Made by a program: the position numbers and the translations under genes. From SABY01 sp964523795 (lineage in GTDB: Bacteria > Bacteroidota > Bacteroidia > Bacteroidales > 4484-276): a stretch of 63,769 bases of DNA. The stretch spans positions 1 through 63,769 of the forward strand of contig CAZGAO010000021.1 in NCBI GenBank assembly GCA_964523795.1. The letters are read 5' to 3'. Below are positions 26,001 to 33,350 of this stretch, piece after piece. How positions within the stretch are numbered: the stretch's first letter is position 1; every line of letters starts with the position of its first letter. The notes under the pieces were generated by a model. That model was not told the origin of the DNA, did not search any database, and was given only the letters and a program-made list of their open reading frames with translations.

Positions 26001-27366
26001 ATCCATCGCTTTGCTTATCGCTTCCCTGATAGGAATTATTATTGGCGTGTTGGCTGCTGGTACCGGTGTGGGGATAATTGTTGCAATTCTCAGCTTTATA
26101 TCCTTTTTTATTCATTTCGGAACTGTTGTAAATCAAGGCCTCGCCATAGTAGAAGCCGGAGGTGCAATTGCTTATGTTGACGGTGTTGTACCCTTTGCTT
26201 TCCAAAACCCGTCGGTTGACAAAGCATTTGATAACTCAAAAAAAACCTTGCGGCTTGATGCTCCTGAATTTAATAAAATTTATCGTGAAGTTGTTTACAA
26301 AACAAGCAATCAGAATAGTACTTTGGTTGGTTATTATCAGGAACTTAGAAACAGGGTGCAGGCAAATGACTCGACATGGGCTTCAAGTGGTATGGATACC
26401 CTTGAATATTATCAGGAACTGGCATTTGAAGAACAAAACAGAAACTATTCAAAATTCCTTGCTGCTTCCGATTCTGCTCAAAGGGTAATTTATGCTTACG
26501 ACACCTTAGTACACCGGTACAATGGGCAGATAGTTTCATCATACCTTAATAGCGCAGCTTTGGATATTGCAGCTGGTATTTACCTTGAAGGATACGATGA
26601 ACCCGAAATCATAGAAAAAACATTGCAGGCCATCGACAGCTCGATAATGATAAGCAATAAAGTTATCGAGTCGCAGGCCACTATCGATTTGCTGATTGCC
26701 AATAATAGCATTCCTACCCCGGCATCCATAGGTATCGAAAATGTGAGGTTTGCCGTTGAATCAAGTTCGTCAAATGGATATATTTTAGATATTTCAGCTA
26801 CTGTAAAGCGCTACGGTGATGACCCTGTGATGAATGCAAAAGCTATCATTGAAATGGCAGGCGAGGGTGTATCTGTACTTAATGATACCCTGAAAACCGT
26901 TCAGTTGATTTTGGAAGATGAGAAGTCCGTTGGTTTTTCAATATTCTCACCTGACTCAATTTTTACAGGCATGATTTATCCTTATGCTGCACCTGATGAT
27001 GATTATTACCCGATATTTCCTGGCGAAATATTTAGTTTTAATGCCGAGTTTGCGGTGTCTATTCAGGAGAAAGAGCAAAATATGTATTTCGTTTCTGTGG
27101 TCCCCAATCCATATTTATTGGGATCTCAACAAAACGATTTGGCCATTTCGATTATGCCAAAATCTGATGCCAGGATTACGGTATCATTGTTAAACAACGA
27201 GGGTAAACTTATCCAACAACTTGCTGAAAACAAACAAGTATTTGCAAATAGTGAAGAAGTTGTAAGGTGGAGGCCGGCAGTAGATGTTTCTCCTGGATTT
27301 TATATTGTTGTAATTACGGATAACCGTGGAAATAAAACCAGTCACAAGCTGATTTTGTCTAAGTAG
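23032..27366 (+). CDS. Giant T9SS cargo protein with vWA domain and a hydrophobic Gly-rich hairpin
   Basis: This 1444-residue protein has a signal peptide (FALVVCFASNVSAQ). A MAM-like beta-sandwich at about residues 62-215 (FSEDFEAGSAAW...GWYIDDITI) is followed by a von Willebrand A domain at about 280-470 with a MIDAS motif DNSGS (about 288-292). Ig-like segments follow. Residues about 800-960 are charged and helical, and a strongly hydrophobic Gly-rich stretch at about 989-1030 (IALLIASLIGIIIGVLAAG) lies beyond them. The C-terminus is a type A T9SS sorting domain (VVPNPYLLG...SHKLILSK). Binding or adhesion at the surface fits the vWA and MAM parts. The internal hydrophobic hairpin is unusual for a T9SS cargo. 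Confidence 0.75.
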   Translation: MKHFKFIFTVTFALVVCFASNVSAQNVNADPVKQEKGQLLEYKPVQRNQRFVEKLLKTKTRGDVIFSEDFEAGSAAWSLDGEWQIGEPGSGPYEGYNGSSNCLATNLDGVYGNGANYWAYPTSPILLPENSDIVLSFWDWFKIESGYDDGMVKITDDGGSTWNTLLSVDGNQEFWAEKTIDLSAYSGEEVYLAFNFTSDGSVTHNGWYIDDITITSEEPTPLSLTILSLNSQNFPFIYANVSVDSLEIGTPHLTQSNFEVFENNLVQSDYFEVLPPNTGSGTRLADIVFLVDNSGSFDVYQNAVEENMYEFIDALIISDIDFSLGLCRFGQNMYGGDPILEDGGQLTQDAPYFRDNVWQRNVVDGGTEPAYDAIYESTLGFNFRPGSQKVFIILADEYPNQGQISFDQALEACLNNSVNLFALTTNESQALNDIAVATDGNYYYILDPFEDILDDISGNIANSYLIKYKSSDPYFNGILRHVDIVANYFGETANDTTSYLPGSVPKIFRTPATIELHEQAWAEGTEFEIEACVLDYVPPFTEEVVLFYKNTSEENYQQAVFTNILDSLWQTTIPGWDVYTPGLDYYITATDGQATSSLPSVNPAEKPFQIAILPNVAPDIVHTPISSIGSANYNMPLQINAEISDNTNELVSTVLFYRKIGQLTYQFIEMINTGGDSFSGEIPAAFVTFDGIDYYLSAKDNFGVASTHGTSDSPHQIIEIDFIPYIAQKLDIINTIQSYERPFSDGFFYQIENDALAFVESVANDTVGGNADPDDLQAVARLALSESVTSEALYGVDSVSVFAVKGVKSVIFMFGVSKITGKLSKWLRHHGLPKLSNKLDNQVNDKLSMAINKKLTALNHALKSKVNPALKDFLTEQQFIHLRKQVGKGTTTAFDEFSGDIAEIGIGQVTGPLFDAGENYFKEYLLFNAYDSFTEPNQQLALNNAQNHNFDSDNFANAKSEVEELQQDLQSANNIAILAGNFLETSQKYLSIALLIASLIGIIIGVLAAGTGVGIIVAILSFISFFIHFGTVVNQGLAIVEAGGAIAYVDGVVPFAFQNPSVDKAFDNSKKTLRLDAPEFNKIYREVVYKTSNQNSTLVGYYQELRNRVQANDSTWASSGMDTLEYYQELAFEEQNRNYSKFLAASDSAQRVIYAYDTLVHRYNGQIVSSYLNSAALDIAAGIYLEGYDEPEIIEKTLQAIDSSIMISNKVIESQATIDLLIANNSIPTPASIGIENVRFAVESSSSNGYILDISATVKRYGDDPVMNAKAIIEMAGEGVSVLNDTLKTVQLILEDEKSVGFSIFSPDSIFTGMIYPYAAPDDDYYPIFPGEIFSFNAEFAVSIQEKEQNMYFVSVVPNPYLLGSQQNDLAISIMPKSDARITVSLLNNEGKLIQQLAENKQVFANSEEVVRWRPAVDVSPGFYIVVITDNRGNKTSHKLILSK

Positions 27367-27442
27367 TGATTTTAAAATAATGCTGTAATTTTATTATTAA
27401 GGGTCATGATTTGAAAATAAAATGATACAAGCCCTCCCATGC

Positions 27443-27478
27443 TGCAGGCTTTTCCATACCTTATCGGAAAAGCCTGCA
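27443..27478. terminator. 13-bp perfect hairpin between the two giant genes
   Basis: TGCAGGCTTTTCC (27443-27455) and GGAAAAGCCTGCA (27466-27478) enclose a 10-nt loop, 76 nt past the upstream stop. There is no T-run after it, so termination is possible but not certain. It may be another repeat of the AGCCTGC family. Confidence 0.5.
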
Positions 27479-27535
27479 ATTGTGGCTGGAATGTCATTGG
27501 ACTAGTTTTTTTAACCTTTTAAAAATTATACACAG

Positions 27536-30484
27536 ATGAAAATTTTTTATTCTTTACTCATTAGTTTTTTGATGCTTGCCGTAATATCCGGCTATGCTCA
27601 AAACACCAGGTTTGCAAAGCAACATTTGCAAAACCAAAACCTAAGTAAACCGGGCGAAATCTTAGCTCCGGATTCCGATTTCAGCTATCAGCCGCCTGCA
27701 GCTTATAAAAGCAAAGCGGGCATTGCCGACAATTATGGTGAGGTGCCCGAACTGGATTGGCTTAGTAAATTTGGAGGCTCGGGCAATGATGTAATCAGGA
27801 AGGCTGTGGCCGATGATGCCGGTAACGTTTACCTGATTGGCGATTTTTCGGGAACCATGCAATTGGCTTCAAGCACACTTACCAGTGTGGGCAAGCGCGA
27901 CGTTTTTGTTGCTAAGATGGATGACGGTGGCAATCTGCTGTGGATACATCAGGGAAACAGCGGCGAGTATAGCTCCTGTATCCTTTACGACCTTAGCTTA
28001 ACTGATGAACACCTGATGGTGGCAGGCTATTTTGATGGTAATACTTTTTCGATGGATGAATCGTCGGTGAATCTGGCTGGCCTGTCGGATGCGCTGTTGA
28101 TAAAACTTACTCTGGACGGGCAAATAGCAGTGCTTAGAAATATCGCAGTACTTGGTACGCAGTGCCGTGCGCTGGCCATTGCCTGCGATGGGGAGCAAAA
28201 CATCTATCTTACAGGTACCACTGATGGAAATACTTTTTATAGTCACCCTTCCTTTCTTACCAAAGTGGATGCAGATGGAAATACTATCTGGTGGCAGCAA
28301 CATGAAGTTGCTTTTAACGATCTGGCGATTTCGGGTACTCAGCTTTTTGTTGCCGGATCGGCTTATCAGGATACCTGGCTTGGCGATGTTTTTATCGATC
28401 CGCTAACTTATGCGGATGCCTTTGTGGTGAAAGCCAGCCTGTATGGAATATACGAATGGGGCGTTTACGGGGAGCATAATCAGGGCTCCTGGGGAGATAG
28501 TTATATGCCACAAATCGAAGTGGGTGGATCAGGCGATGTTTTTATGGCCGGATATTTTAGAAACAATGTTGAGTTTGGAGAGGTAATCTTAACGGGAGGG
28601 CAGGATGTCTTTATTGTAAGGATTACCCCCAATGGCGAAGTAGTATGGGCAACAGCCACTGAAAATACCTACGGATATTTGGATGCCTTTGTATTGCTCG
28701 AAGGCGAGCAGTCTTGCATTTCGGACAGAAATCATATTGCTATTTACGATAGTTCAGGCATGTTAAGTAATGACTTTTGGCCTGATTATACCTCAACGGG
28801 ACTTGCCCCCAAAGGTGAAAACAAATTTATACAAGTCGGAAGCACCGGCCTGGATGCCTTTATCAGGGAATACGACCACACGGGTTTACTTCTTAACGAG
28901 ACAAAAAGTACGGGCAACAGTGGCACATCAAAACTTACCAGCCTGGAAATTGATAGTACAGGAACCTTGTTTTCGTTGAGTAACACCCTGGGTTACGACA
29001 ATTTTTTTGGCAGTATCATTACTACACCAAAGCAATCGCTAATACTGGCCGGCCATGCTCCCAATGGCAATCTCTTATGGTCTGCAATCCTGGAAGGTGG
29101 TATTTCATGGGCGAATTATATCGAAACGGCATTTAAACTGGACGCTGCCCACAACAAATTGTTTTTGCATGGTACTTTTAACGATACGCTAAAAATTGGA
29201 GATCAGCAATTTATCCACGAATACGGGGGGGTATTTCTGGCCTCTTTTGCCAGTAATGGCGAATTTTGCTGGGCAGAGGAATTGCCTCCGGTTTTAGAGA
29301 TTCATTCGGTGGATACCGACACGGAGGGCAATGTTTATTATACTTTTATTTTGAAAGACACCCTTGAAATGTACGGTGAAACCTTTATCCCTCGCAACAA
29401 CGGTGACGGGATGGTGCTGAAATACGATATGGATGGAAATCATTTGTGGGGAAAACAAATTCAAACGGATGTTTTCTTCTTTTCGCTGGGCATCGCCACC
29501 ATCCCAACCGGTGGATACTACCTTACAATAGAACCCGCAGGCGATACGGTGTTTTTTAATGATGGTAATATTACTATGTTTCTAAGTCCCAGCGATGGAC
29601 GTAGTGTGGTGGCCAGGTATGATGCTGATGGTAACTATATTTGGGCAAAGTCGTATGGCAACAGTTTCCTTCCTTATGGTGGCTATTACTGTTGGCCCAC
29701 AGCTTCAGTTAGCGATCCGCAAGGTAATCTCTACCTCACCGGTTCGCATGGCGATTCGACGATGTTCGACAATATTCTTCTGCGCTCTCCATACTACCCT
29801 TACAGCCCTTACGCAGCAAAAATTGATGGCGAAGGAAACGTACTCTGGGCCAATTCAATCCAATCCCATTCTTGGGGAAACAATTATTGTGAAGCTGACA
29901 TCGACAGTGAAGGGAATTTTTATTGCATGGGTCGTATCAGCGACACGGTTCATTTTGATGATTGGCAATATGTGCCGGCAGGCCTAAGTGATATGTATGT
30001 GGTACGCTACGATAATACTGGTGACCTGAACTGGGTGCAGACCATCGAAAGTACCACATCGGGCAACCACCTTTCTGGCCTGGCAATTTTTGAAACCGAC
30101 AACCTTTTTGTGGGTGGTTATTTTACAAACAGCATCCTTGTTAACGGCCACGAATTATACACCCCGTCATCCAGTAGCGGAATGTTAATCCACCTCGGCG
30201 ATACCATTTTTTATGCAGGTATTGGCGATGACCCCGGAAGCAGAATCAATGCGAAGGTCTATCCCAATCCCGCATCGGACTTCGTTTACCTCGACTTTCA
30301 GGAATTTTACAGCAGGGTTGATATTTCGTTTACCGACTTGAGCGGTCGTATTATTAAAACCACGACCCTCCGAAATGTATCGGGAACACAAAAACTAGGT
30401 CTGGAGGGAATGCCCACAGGGGCTTACTTGCTCACGATTTCAGTTAATGGAAAATCTGTGTCAAAGAAGATTATGATTCAATAA
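27536..30484 (+). CDS. T9SS-secreted SBBP-repeat beta-propeller protein
   Basis: A 982-residue protein with a signal peptide (LISFLMLAVISGYAQ). Many repeats of the SBBP/propeller type follow from about residue 75 to 900. Each has a strand such as AGNVYLIGDFSGT, GNVYYTFILKDT or GNLYLTGSHGDS, then a VVRYDxxGxLxW- or VAKMDDGGNLLW-like turn. The C-terminal type A T9SS domain runs from YPNPASDFVYL to SKKIMIQ. The repeats predict one or more propellers displayed at the surface. Function is unknown; no enzyme motif is evident. Two hairpin elements follow the stop. Confidence 0.8.
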   Translation: MKIFYSLLISFLMLAVISGYAQNTRFAKQHLQNQNLSKPGEILAPDSDFSYQPPAAYKSKAGIADNYGEVPELDWLSKFGGSGNDVIRKAVADDAGNVYLIGDFSGTMQLASSTLTSVGKRDVFVAKMDDGGNLLWIHQGNSGEYSSCILYDLSLTDEHLMVAGYFDGNTFSMDESSVNLAGLSDALLIKLTLDGQIAVLRNIAVLGTQCRALAIACDGEQNIYLTGTTDGNTFYSHPSFLTKVDADGNTIWWQQHEVAFNDLAISGTQLFVAGSAYQDTWLGDVFIDPLTYADAFVVKASLYGIYEWGVYGEHNQGSWGDSYMPQIEVGGSGDVFMAGYFRNNVEFGEVILTGGQDVFIVRITPNGEVVWATATENTYGYLDAFVLLEGEQSCISDRNHIAIYDSSGMLSNDFWPDYTSTGLAPKGENKFIQVGSTGLDAFIREYDHTGLLLNETKSTGNSGTSKLTSLEIDSTGTLFSLSNTLGYDNFFGSIITTPKQSLILAGHAPNGNLLWSAILEGGISWANYIETAFKLDAAHNKLFLHGTFNDTLKIGDQQFIHEYGGVFLASFASNGEFCWAEELPPVLEIHSVDTDTEGNVYYTFILKDTLEMYGETFIPRNNGDGMVLKYDMDGNHLWGKQIQTDVFFFSLGIATIPTGGYYLTIEPAGDTVFFNDGNITMFLSPSDGRSVVARYDADGNYIWAKSYGNSFLPYGGYYCWPTASVSDPQGNLYLTGSHGDSTMFDNILLRSPYYPYSPYAAKIDGEGNVLWANSIQSHSWGNNYCEADIDSEGNFYCMGRISDTVHFDDWQYVPAGLSDMYVVRYDNTGDLNWVQTIESTTSGNHLSGLAIFETDNLFVGGYFTNSILVNGHELYTPSSSSGMLIHLGDTIFYAGIGDDPGSRINAKVYPNPASDFVYLDFQEFYSRVDISFTDLSGRIIKTTTLRNVSGTQKLGLEGMPTGAYLLTISVNGKSVSKKIMIQ

Positions 30485-30491
30485 TTCTAAA

Positions 30492-30632
30492 GATGAATTG
30501 CCCTGTACTTTAGTGCAGGGATTAGAAAGTGTTGATGAAAACCCCCGAGCTTTAGCCAAGCAGATTATGGGCTAAAGCCCGGGGGTTTTTATTCATAACT
30601 TTATCCACAGGCTAAAGCCTGCGGCAATTCAT
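30492..30632. repeat. Three-hairpin intergenic element, copy 1
   Basis: The element starts GATGAATTGCC and ends GGCAATTCAT, nearly perfect terminal inverted repeats. Inside are a head hairpin (CCCTGTACT..AGTGCAGGG, 30501-30520), a large hairpin (30542-30557 with 30570-30585, one mismatch) followed by five T, and a tail hairpin CAGGCTAAAGCCTG. The large hairpin plus T-run could terminate the upstream gene. Confidence 0.7.
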
Positions 30633-30720
30633 ATAGTTTCTCATTTGCTCTAACTCATTCTGAAAAAGCCTGCGGCAATTCAAGAGTTGCTCTTTTCAGT
30701 ATTAAATTTTAGGATGTCAG

Positions 30721-30857
30721 GATGAATTGCCCTGTACTTTAGTGCAGGGATTAGAAAGTGCTGATGAAAATCCGGGCTTTAGCCCAAACAGTTAAGGGCT
30801 AAAGCCCGGTTTTTTTTTCAGAGCTTTGTCCACAGGCTAAAGCCTGCGGCAATTCAT
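30721..30857. repeat. Three-hairpin intergenic element, copy 2
   Basis: A direct repeat of copy 1 with perfect 11-bp terminal inverted repeats GATGAATTGCC/GGCAATTCATC. Its large hairpin has perfect 14-bp arms (30772-30785, 30796-30809) and is followed by nine T. A third partial tail (AAAGCCTGCGGCAATTCA, about 30664-30681) lies between the copies. These fill the 404-nt gene-free gap before the toxin gene. Confidence 0.7.
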
Positions 30858-30888
30858 CGATTGCTTTTCATGGCTTGAATTATAATCA

Positions 30889-31146
30889 TTAATAGTGCCC
30901 TCTCAAGGAATGAATCAACAGGTATTTATTGTGTACTTCGTAAATAATTCGATGTTGTTTATTGATTCTTCGGCTCATTTTACCGGTCAGCTCGTGTTTT
31001 AGCTTTTCAGGATTTCCAAGGCCTGAATAAGGGTTTTCAAGCATTGATTCCAATAATGCCCGAATTCTTTTTAAAACAATCTCATCATTGATCTTTTTCC
31101 AATACTTCAAATCCTTATCGGCGGTAATAGTGAGTTTTACTTCCAT
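30889..31146 (-). CDS. YoeB/Txe-like toxin
   Basis: This 85-residue basic protein matches the YoeB-type mRNA interferase pattern: DLKYWKKINDEIVLKRI (N-terminal helices), NPYSGLGNPEKLKHELTGKMSRRIN, then HRIIYEVHNKYLLIHSLRGHY. The C-terminal R...HY is the catalytic region in YoeB (its C-terminal His-Tyr ending matters for RNA cleavage). The toxin acts in the ribosomal A site in the family. It overlaps the antitoxin gene upstream by 10 nt, as is usual for such operons. Confidence 0.85.
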   Translation of the reverse strand: MEVKLTITADKDLKYWKKINDEIVLKRIRALLESMLENPYSGLGNPEKLKHELTGKMSRRINKQHRIIYEVHNKYLLIHSLRGHY

Positions 31147-31346
31147 ATTTCATCAAGTTCCACGGTGCGCACCTGATCGTTTTTAGCTGCTTTTTCGCTA
31201 TCTTCAATTTTTGCAACGAAAGAAGGGTCGTAAGGACTTTGCCCCTTTTTTACTTCGTATGAAACCTGCAAACTATTCAGGTATTCAACGATTTGTTGTA
31301 GTTTATCTTTATTGGTTTTCACGATTATTGTCTCCATAATATTCAT
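31137..31346 (-). CDS. Antitoxin partner of the YoeB-like toxin
   Basis: A 69-residue protein with an N-terminal strand-helix unit (IIVKTNKDKLQQIVEYLNSL) and an acidic C-terminal tail (VRTVELDEIWK), suited to wrapping the toxin. It does not look like the canonical YefM/Phd antitoxin fold and instead resembles small DUF2683-type antitoxins. Met4 (METIIVK) is an alternative start. It should neutralise the toxin and may repress the operon. Confidence 0.7.
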   Translation of the reverse strand: MNIMETIIVKTNKDKLQQIVEYLNSLQVSYEVKKGQSPYDPSFVAKIEDSEKAAKNDQVRTVELDEIWK

Positions 31347-31377
31347 TTTTAATGATTACAAATAAAGCGAGTAATTG

Positions 31378-31385
31378 CAAAGGTA
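31378..31385 (-). promoter_or_regulatory. Candidate -7 box of the toxin-antitoxin operon
   Basis: The minus strand reads TACCTTTG, matching TAnnTTTG, 32 nt upstream of the antitoxin start. No -33 box at the normal spacing was found. Confidence 0.4.
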
Positions 31386-31636
31386 AGACATTTGCAAAAA
31401 CATGTTATTGGTAGGGAGTAAATTTCTCTCGGAAAAAAAATCTACTCCAAGCCTGTTAACGGAGAGTTCTATTCCCAAAATGATTTTATTGCGCAATATT
31501 AAAACCTTATCATCTCAAAAAAAGCCTCCACATCTAAAACCCCACTCCTTACCTCCGCAAAGACGCACCCGATTGAAGTCGGGGCTTGTTAATAAATTTT
31601 ATGGCCGAAAAACAGCCATGCAAACGCAAAGGTGGG

Positions 31637-31644
31637 TAGTTTTG
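31637..31644 (+). promoter_or_regulatory. Candidate -7 box immediately upstream of dnaB
   Basis: TAGTTTTG matches TAnnTTTG and ends only 4 nt before the dnaB ATG. A start site 5-8 nt downstream of the box would give a leaderless or nearly leaderless message. The 302-nt stretch 31347-31648 otherwise holds only the toxin-antitoxin promoter candidate. Confidence 0.4.
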
Positions 31645-31648
31645 CCAA

Positions 31649-33265
31649 ATGGCAAATAACGAAAATATTACCCAAAACAGAACGCAAAGCTTTGAAACAG
31701 ATAGCCGTAAAAAAGCCCAGCGCACGCATACCCAAAATTATTTTGAATACGGCAAGGTGCCTCCCCATGCCCCCGAGTTGGAGGAGGCGGTTTTGGGAGC
31801 CTTGCTGCTGGATCAAAAAGCGCAATCGGAGATCATCGATATTTTGCAGCCCGAAATGTTTTATACCGATGCGCATCAGCGGATTTACAAATCTATTCAG
31901 GGGATATTTGCCACCACCGATCCCATCGATATGCTCACGGTAGTAAATGCGCTGAAAAAGTCGGGCGAGCTTGAAATGGTTGGTGGGGCTTACTACATTG
32001 CCCAGCTTACGCGGCGTGTTGGCTCGGCTGCCAACATCGAGTACCACGCCCGCATCATCCTGCAAAAGTTTATCCAGCGCAAGCTCATCGAAATTTCTGC
32101 CGAAATTTCTACCGAGGCCTTCGAGGATTCTACCGATGTGTTCGAGATGTTGGATAAGGCCGAGCAGAAGTTGTTTTCGATTAGTGAGAATAATTTGCGT
32201 CGCGAGCATTCCGATATGCAAAGTCTGGTAAAAGAGGCTCTCGAAAATATCGAGAAGGCTTCTAAGCACGATGGAACCTACCAGGGGGTGCCTTCGGGTT
32301 TTGCCGAGATAGATCGTATTACCGCCGGCTGGCAAAAGTCGGATCTCGTGGTGCTGGCAGCGCGTCCGGGTATGGGTAAAACGGCCTTTGTACTTTCGAT
32401 GGCTCGAAATATTGCGGTGGACTATAAAAGACCGGTGGCTCTCTTCTCGCTCGAGATGACCGGCGTGCAGCTGGTTACCCGCCTTATAGCCAGCGAAACA
32501 CGGCTTTCGGCTGACAAGCTAAAAAAAGGCGACCTGCGCGACCACGAATGGCAACAGCTCCACTCGCGTATTGCCAACCTGATGGATGCCCCCCTGTACA
32601 TCGATGATACTCCGGCATTGTCGGTTTTCGAGCTACGTGCCAAGGCCCGTCGTATGAAACAGCAATATGGCATCCAGCTCATCATCATCGATTATATCCA
32701 GTTGATGCAATCGGCCGGCGACAAGGGTAATCGTGAGCAGGAAATCAGTAATATTTCAAGAAGCATGAAAAGCCTGGCCAAAGAACTCAACGTGCCTATT
32801 ATTGCCCTGTCGCAGCTCAACCGTTCGGTAGAAACCCGGGGCGGGGTAAAAAAACCGCTGCTCTCCGACCTGCGCGAATCGGGAGCCATCGAGCAGGATG
32901 CCGACATGGTGGCCTTTATTTATCGGCCCGAATATTACAAGCTCGAAGCCTTCGAAGATAATACGCCTGCCGCCGGCATGGCCGAGTTGATCATTGCCAA
33001 ACATCGAAACGGTGCGCTGGCCGAAATCAAGTTACGGTTTATCGCCCAGTTTGCCCAGTTTGCCGATTACGATGAGTTTAACCTCGAGGCAAATAGTGGC
33101 ATGGAGCCTAATCCCAACTTCGAGAATGGTACGGTTATCAAGCAGTCAAAAATTAATGTGGAGGAAGAAAGTGCACCAGATTTTGGTATCACCGATGAAA
33201 GCGATCCGCTGGATGATGCCCTGCTGGATGACGGCTTTTCAAAAGACCCGCCCTTCGATGCTTAA
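31649..33265 (+). CDS. dnaB: Replicative DNA helicase DnaB
   Basis: At 538 residues this is a full-length DnaB. The N-terminal collar domain (about 40-150) begins PPHAPELEEAVLGALLLD, and a linker helix joins it to the RecA-like helicase domain. Walker A is AARPGMGKTAF (about residue 235), Walker B is LIIIDYIQLM (about 345), and the DnaB signature ALSQLNRSVETR with SDLRESGAIEQDAD follows. The hexamer unwinds DNA at the replication fork. The Bacteroidota-style acidic tail (ESDPLDDALLDDGF) is present. No other replication gene is adjacent. Confidence 0.95.
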   Translation: MANNENITQNRTQSFETDSRKKAQRTHTQNYFEYGKVPPHAPELEEAVLGALLLDQKAQSEIIDILQPEMFYTDAHQRIYKSIQGIFATTDPIDMLTVVNALKKSGELEMVGGAYYIAQLTRRVGSAANIEYHARIILQKFIQRKLIEISAEISTEAFEDSTDVFEMLDKAEQKLFSISENNLRREHSDMQSLVKEALENIEKASKHDGTYQGVPSGFAEIDRITAGWQKSDLVVLAARPGMGKTAFVLSMARNIAVDYKRPVALFSLEMTGVQLVTRLIASETRLSADKLKKGDLRDHEWQQLHSRIANLMDAPLYIDDTPALSVFELRAKARRMKQQYGIQLIIIDYIQLMQSAGDKGNREQEISNISRSMKSLAKELNVPIIALSQLNRSVETRGGVKKPLLSDLRESGAIEQDADMVAFIYRPEYYKLEAFEDNTPAAGMAELIIAKHRNGALAEIKLRFIAQFAQFADYDEFNLEANSGMEPNPNFENGTVIKQSKINVEEESAPDFGITDESDPLDDALLDDGFSKDPPFDA

Positions 33266-33350
33266 TCTCCATTGCCTGATTCTGCTTTTGATAGTGAATG
33301 CAATATTTTGGAGTATTCATCATTATTAATCCATTGTAAACATTTTAATT

